Shown here: positions 5,136 through 6,538 of the stretch, in pieces | Position numbering within the stretch: position 1 is the first letter of the stretch | How the letters are laid out: each line of letters begins with the position of its first letter | Assembly (NCBI GenBank): GCA_003170935.1 | Contig: PMYA01000077.1 | Location: 1-6,538 of the forward strand | DNA: 6,538 bases | Source: Methanobacteriota archaeon | Lineage (GTDB): Archaea; Halobacteriota; Bog-38; Methanoflorentales; Methanoflorentaceae | Direction: 5' to 3' | Notes under the pieces: generated by a model | Seen by the model: only the letters and a program-made list of their open reading frames with translations | Told to the model about the DNA's origin: nothing | Database searches by the model: none | Program-made: the position numbers and the translations under genes

Positions 5136-5143
5136 CGTATATC
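5136..5143 (+). promoter_or_regulatory. TATA-box candidate of the DP2 gene
   Basis: CGTATATC at 5136-5143 follows purine-rich CGAGAAAG (5123-5130), a BRE-like element a few bases upstream. A start site near 5165 would give a leader of about 38 nt. No good Shine-Dalgarno precedes the ATG at 5204 (only AAGAGAAT), so a start site closer to the ATG cannot be excluded. Weak call. Confidence 0.25.
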
Positions 5144-5203
5144 AATCACAATATCATTGATAAGGAGTCGTTTCTTCTCCGGTCGGCTTGTCAAGAGAAT
5201 GTA

Positions 5204-6538
5204 ATGATTAGAGACATCAGTGAATACTTTGAAAAACTAGAAACTGAGCTTCAGGCCTGTTTCGCTATAGCCTCTGAAGCACGGAAAAACGGCGAAGATC
5301 CATCTCTTTCTCCCGAAATCCTACCTGCTCGTGACCTCGCTGAGCGCGTTGAGAACCTCATCGGCATCCCTGGAATTGCGCAGCGCATAAGGCAGCTTAA
5401 TGAAACAATGTCCCGCGAAGAGGCTGCCCTCGAAATTGGTCTGGACTTTGCTAAGGGTGAATTCGGCACTTATGAGAGTAAGGTCCAAGTTGTAGAAAAG
5501 GCCGTTAGGACCGCAGTTGCGATGCTGACCGAGGGTGTGGTAGCAGCGCCCATCGAGGGAATTGCACGCGTAGAGCTCGGAAAGAATGACGATCAAACCG
5601 ACTACTTACAAATATTCTATTCCGGCCCTATAAGAAGCGCGGGTGGGACTGCTCAAGCCCTCTCTGTGTTGGTCGCCGACTACGTTAGGCACGCAGTCGG
5701 CATTGGCCGATATGTGCCACGGGATGATGAAGTTGAGCGATATATTGAAGAGATTCCCCTTTATAAGACGCTCGTGAACCTGCAATACACGCCCCCGGCT
5801 GATGACATCAGAACCATTGTCACGAATTGCCCTATTTGCATAAATGGCGAAGCAACAGAAAAAGAGGAGGTTTCTGGCTATCGAAACCTTGAACGTGTGA
5901 AAACGAACGCCGTTCGCGGTGGCATGGCGCTCGTCTTAGCAGAAGGACTGGCTCAGAAAGCGCCAAAAGTGAAGAAGTACGTGTCGCAGCTCGGACTGGA
6001 TGGGTGGGGGTGGCTAGACGAGATCATTCACGTTAACGTGTCTGAAGAGGGGGGTGAAGAAGGGTCAAAAATCTCCAAAAGGCGAGGCGGCGAAAGCACG
6101 ATTGCCCCAAGCTGGAAGTACATGGAGGATATCATTGCGGGCCGACCGGTGTTCTCGCATCCTTCCCGTAAGGGAGGCTTTCGTCTTCGCTATGGGCGAG
6201 CACGTAACACGGGCTTTGCCTCTGCTGGCATCAACCCCGCAACGATGGTCGTGCTCGGTGAGTTCCTCGCTCCGGGAACGCAATTGAAGATGGAACGGCC
6301 AGGTAAGGCTGCTGGCATTTCTTCAGTCGATTCGATTGAAGGCCCAACCGTTAAACTATATAACGGAAGCGTCTTCCGCATTGACTCGTACGAAGCGGCC
6401 CTCAAACATCAAAACGATATCGACGAGATCCTCGACATTGGAGAGATTCTCGTAAATTACGGTGACTTCCTAGGTAATAACCATCCGCTGATCCCTTCAC
6501 CGTACGTGCACGAATGGTGGATACAAGATCTCGAAGAA
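5204..6538 (+). CDS. polC: Family D DNA polymerase large subunit DP2, N-terminal part (runs off the right edge)
   Basis: The first 445 codons of the catalytic large subunit of PolD, the replicative polymerase of Euryarchaeota; full-length DP2 is usually about 1,100-1,300 residues, so roughly a third is present. DP2 pairs with the exonuclease subunit DP1 and binds PCNA. Conserved blocks are plain: the N-terminal EYFEKLE helix and [13 protein letters not shown] (about 39-51); [20 protein letters not shown] (139-158), the most diagnostic; EIPLYKT and LQYTPP (about 185-200); a CPIC pair (Cys209, Cys212); [16 protein letters not shown] (225-240) and [11 protein letters not shown]; then [20 protein letters not shown] (302-321) and [20 protein letters not shown] (325-344). 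The frame is unbroken to the last base. The catalytic Asp residues (NADGD region), where inteins are common, lie beyond the window. The start is ATG at 5204; an ATG at 5199 meets an immediate stop, and no upstream in-frame start exists. The promoter region is shared with the divergent 123-residue gene. Confidence 0.97.
   Translation, partial: MIRDISEYFEKLETELQACFAIASEARKNGEDPSLSPEILPARDLAERVENLIGIPGIAQRIRQLNETMSREEAALEIGLDFAKGEFGTYESKVQVVEKAVRTAVAMLTEGVVAAPIEGIARVELGKNDDQTDYLQIFYSGPIRSAGGTAQALSVLVADYVRHAVGIGRYVPRDDEVERYIEEIPLYKTLVNLQYTPPADDIRTIVTNCPICINGEATEKEEVSGYRNLERVKTNAVRGGMALVLAEGLAQKAPKVKKYVSQLGLDGWGWLDEIIHVNVSEEGGEEGSKISKRRGGESTIAPSWKYMEDIIAGRPVFSHPSRKGGFRLRYGRARNTGFASAGINPATMVVLGEFLAPGTQLKMERPGKAAGISSVDSIEGPTVKLYNGSVFRIDSYEAALKHQNDIDEILDIGEILVNYGDFLGNNHPLIPSPYVHEWWIQDLEE

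Overview
The window is euryarchaeal genomic DNA. The clearest evidence is the gene at the right end, an incomplete large subunit (DP2) of the archaeal family D DNA polymerase. PolD is absent from bacteria, eukaryotes and most Crenarchaeota. Other signs agree: archaeal TATA/BRE-type promoters, short or nearly absent leaders, oligo-T terminator candidates and a GAGGT ribosome binding site. The gene content (HEAT-repeat protein, zinc-ribbon/TPR protein, ATP-type PEP carboxykinase relative) would fit a methanogen or methane-oxidising relative of the class Methanomicrobia. That finer placement is inference.

Layout, left to right: 1-274 is non-coding, with an 11-bp tandem repeat and inverted repeat at the extreme left and an oligo-T terminator candidate for the HEAT gene. 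275-1387 (minus) is a HEAT-repeat protein with near-identical repeat units. 1388-1779 has no convincing gene but holds a T8 tract and a TATA-like site that could bound a small minus-strand RNA. 1780-2232 (minus) is a zinc-ribbon plus TPR protein whose linker carries an exact 30-bp tandem duplication. 2439-4214 (minus) is a divergent ATP-dependent PEP carockykinase-like protein, properly PEP carboxykinase-like, with a good promoter and a structured leader. 4215-4637 holds that promoter, one weak 49-codon ORF and an inverted repeat. 4638-5009 (minus) is an unrecognised 123-residue protein. 5204 to the right edge (plus) is the first 445 codons of DP2.

The four minus-strand genes are separated by 206 to 423 bp, and most have their own promoter candidate, so the window reads as independent transcription units rather than an operon. 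DP2 is divergent from the 123-residue gene across a 194-bp shared promoter region. I see no mobile element, CRISPR array, tRNA or rRNA. The two observations I would follow first are the PEP carboxykinase homologue, which keeps the nucleotide and metal site but appears to lack the usual GRSPKDKY substrate motif, and its leader, where a strong hairpin and a Shine-Dalgarno-masking hairpin are mutually exclusive.
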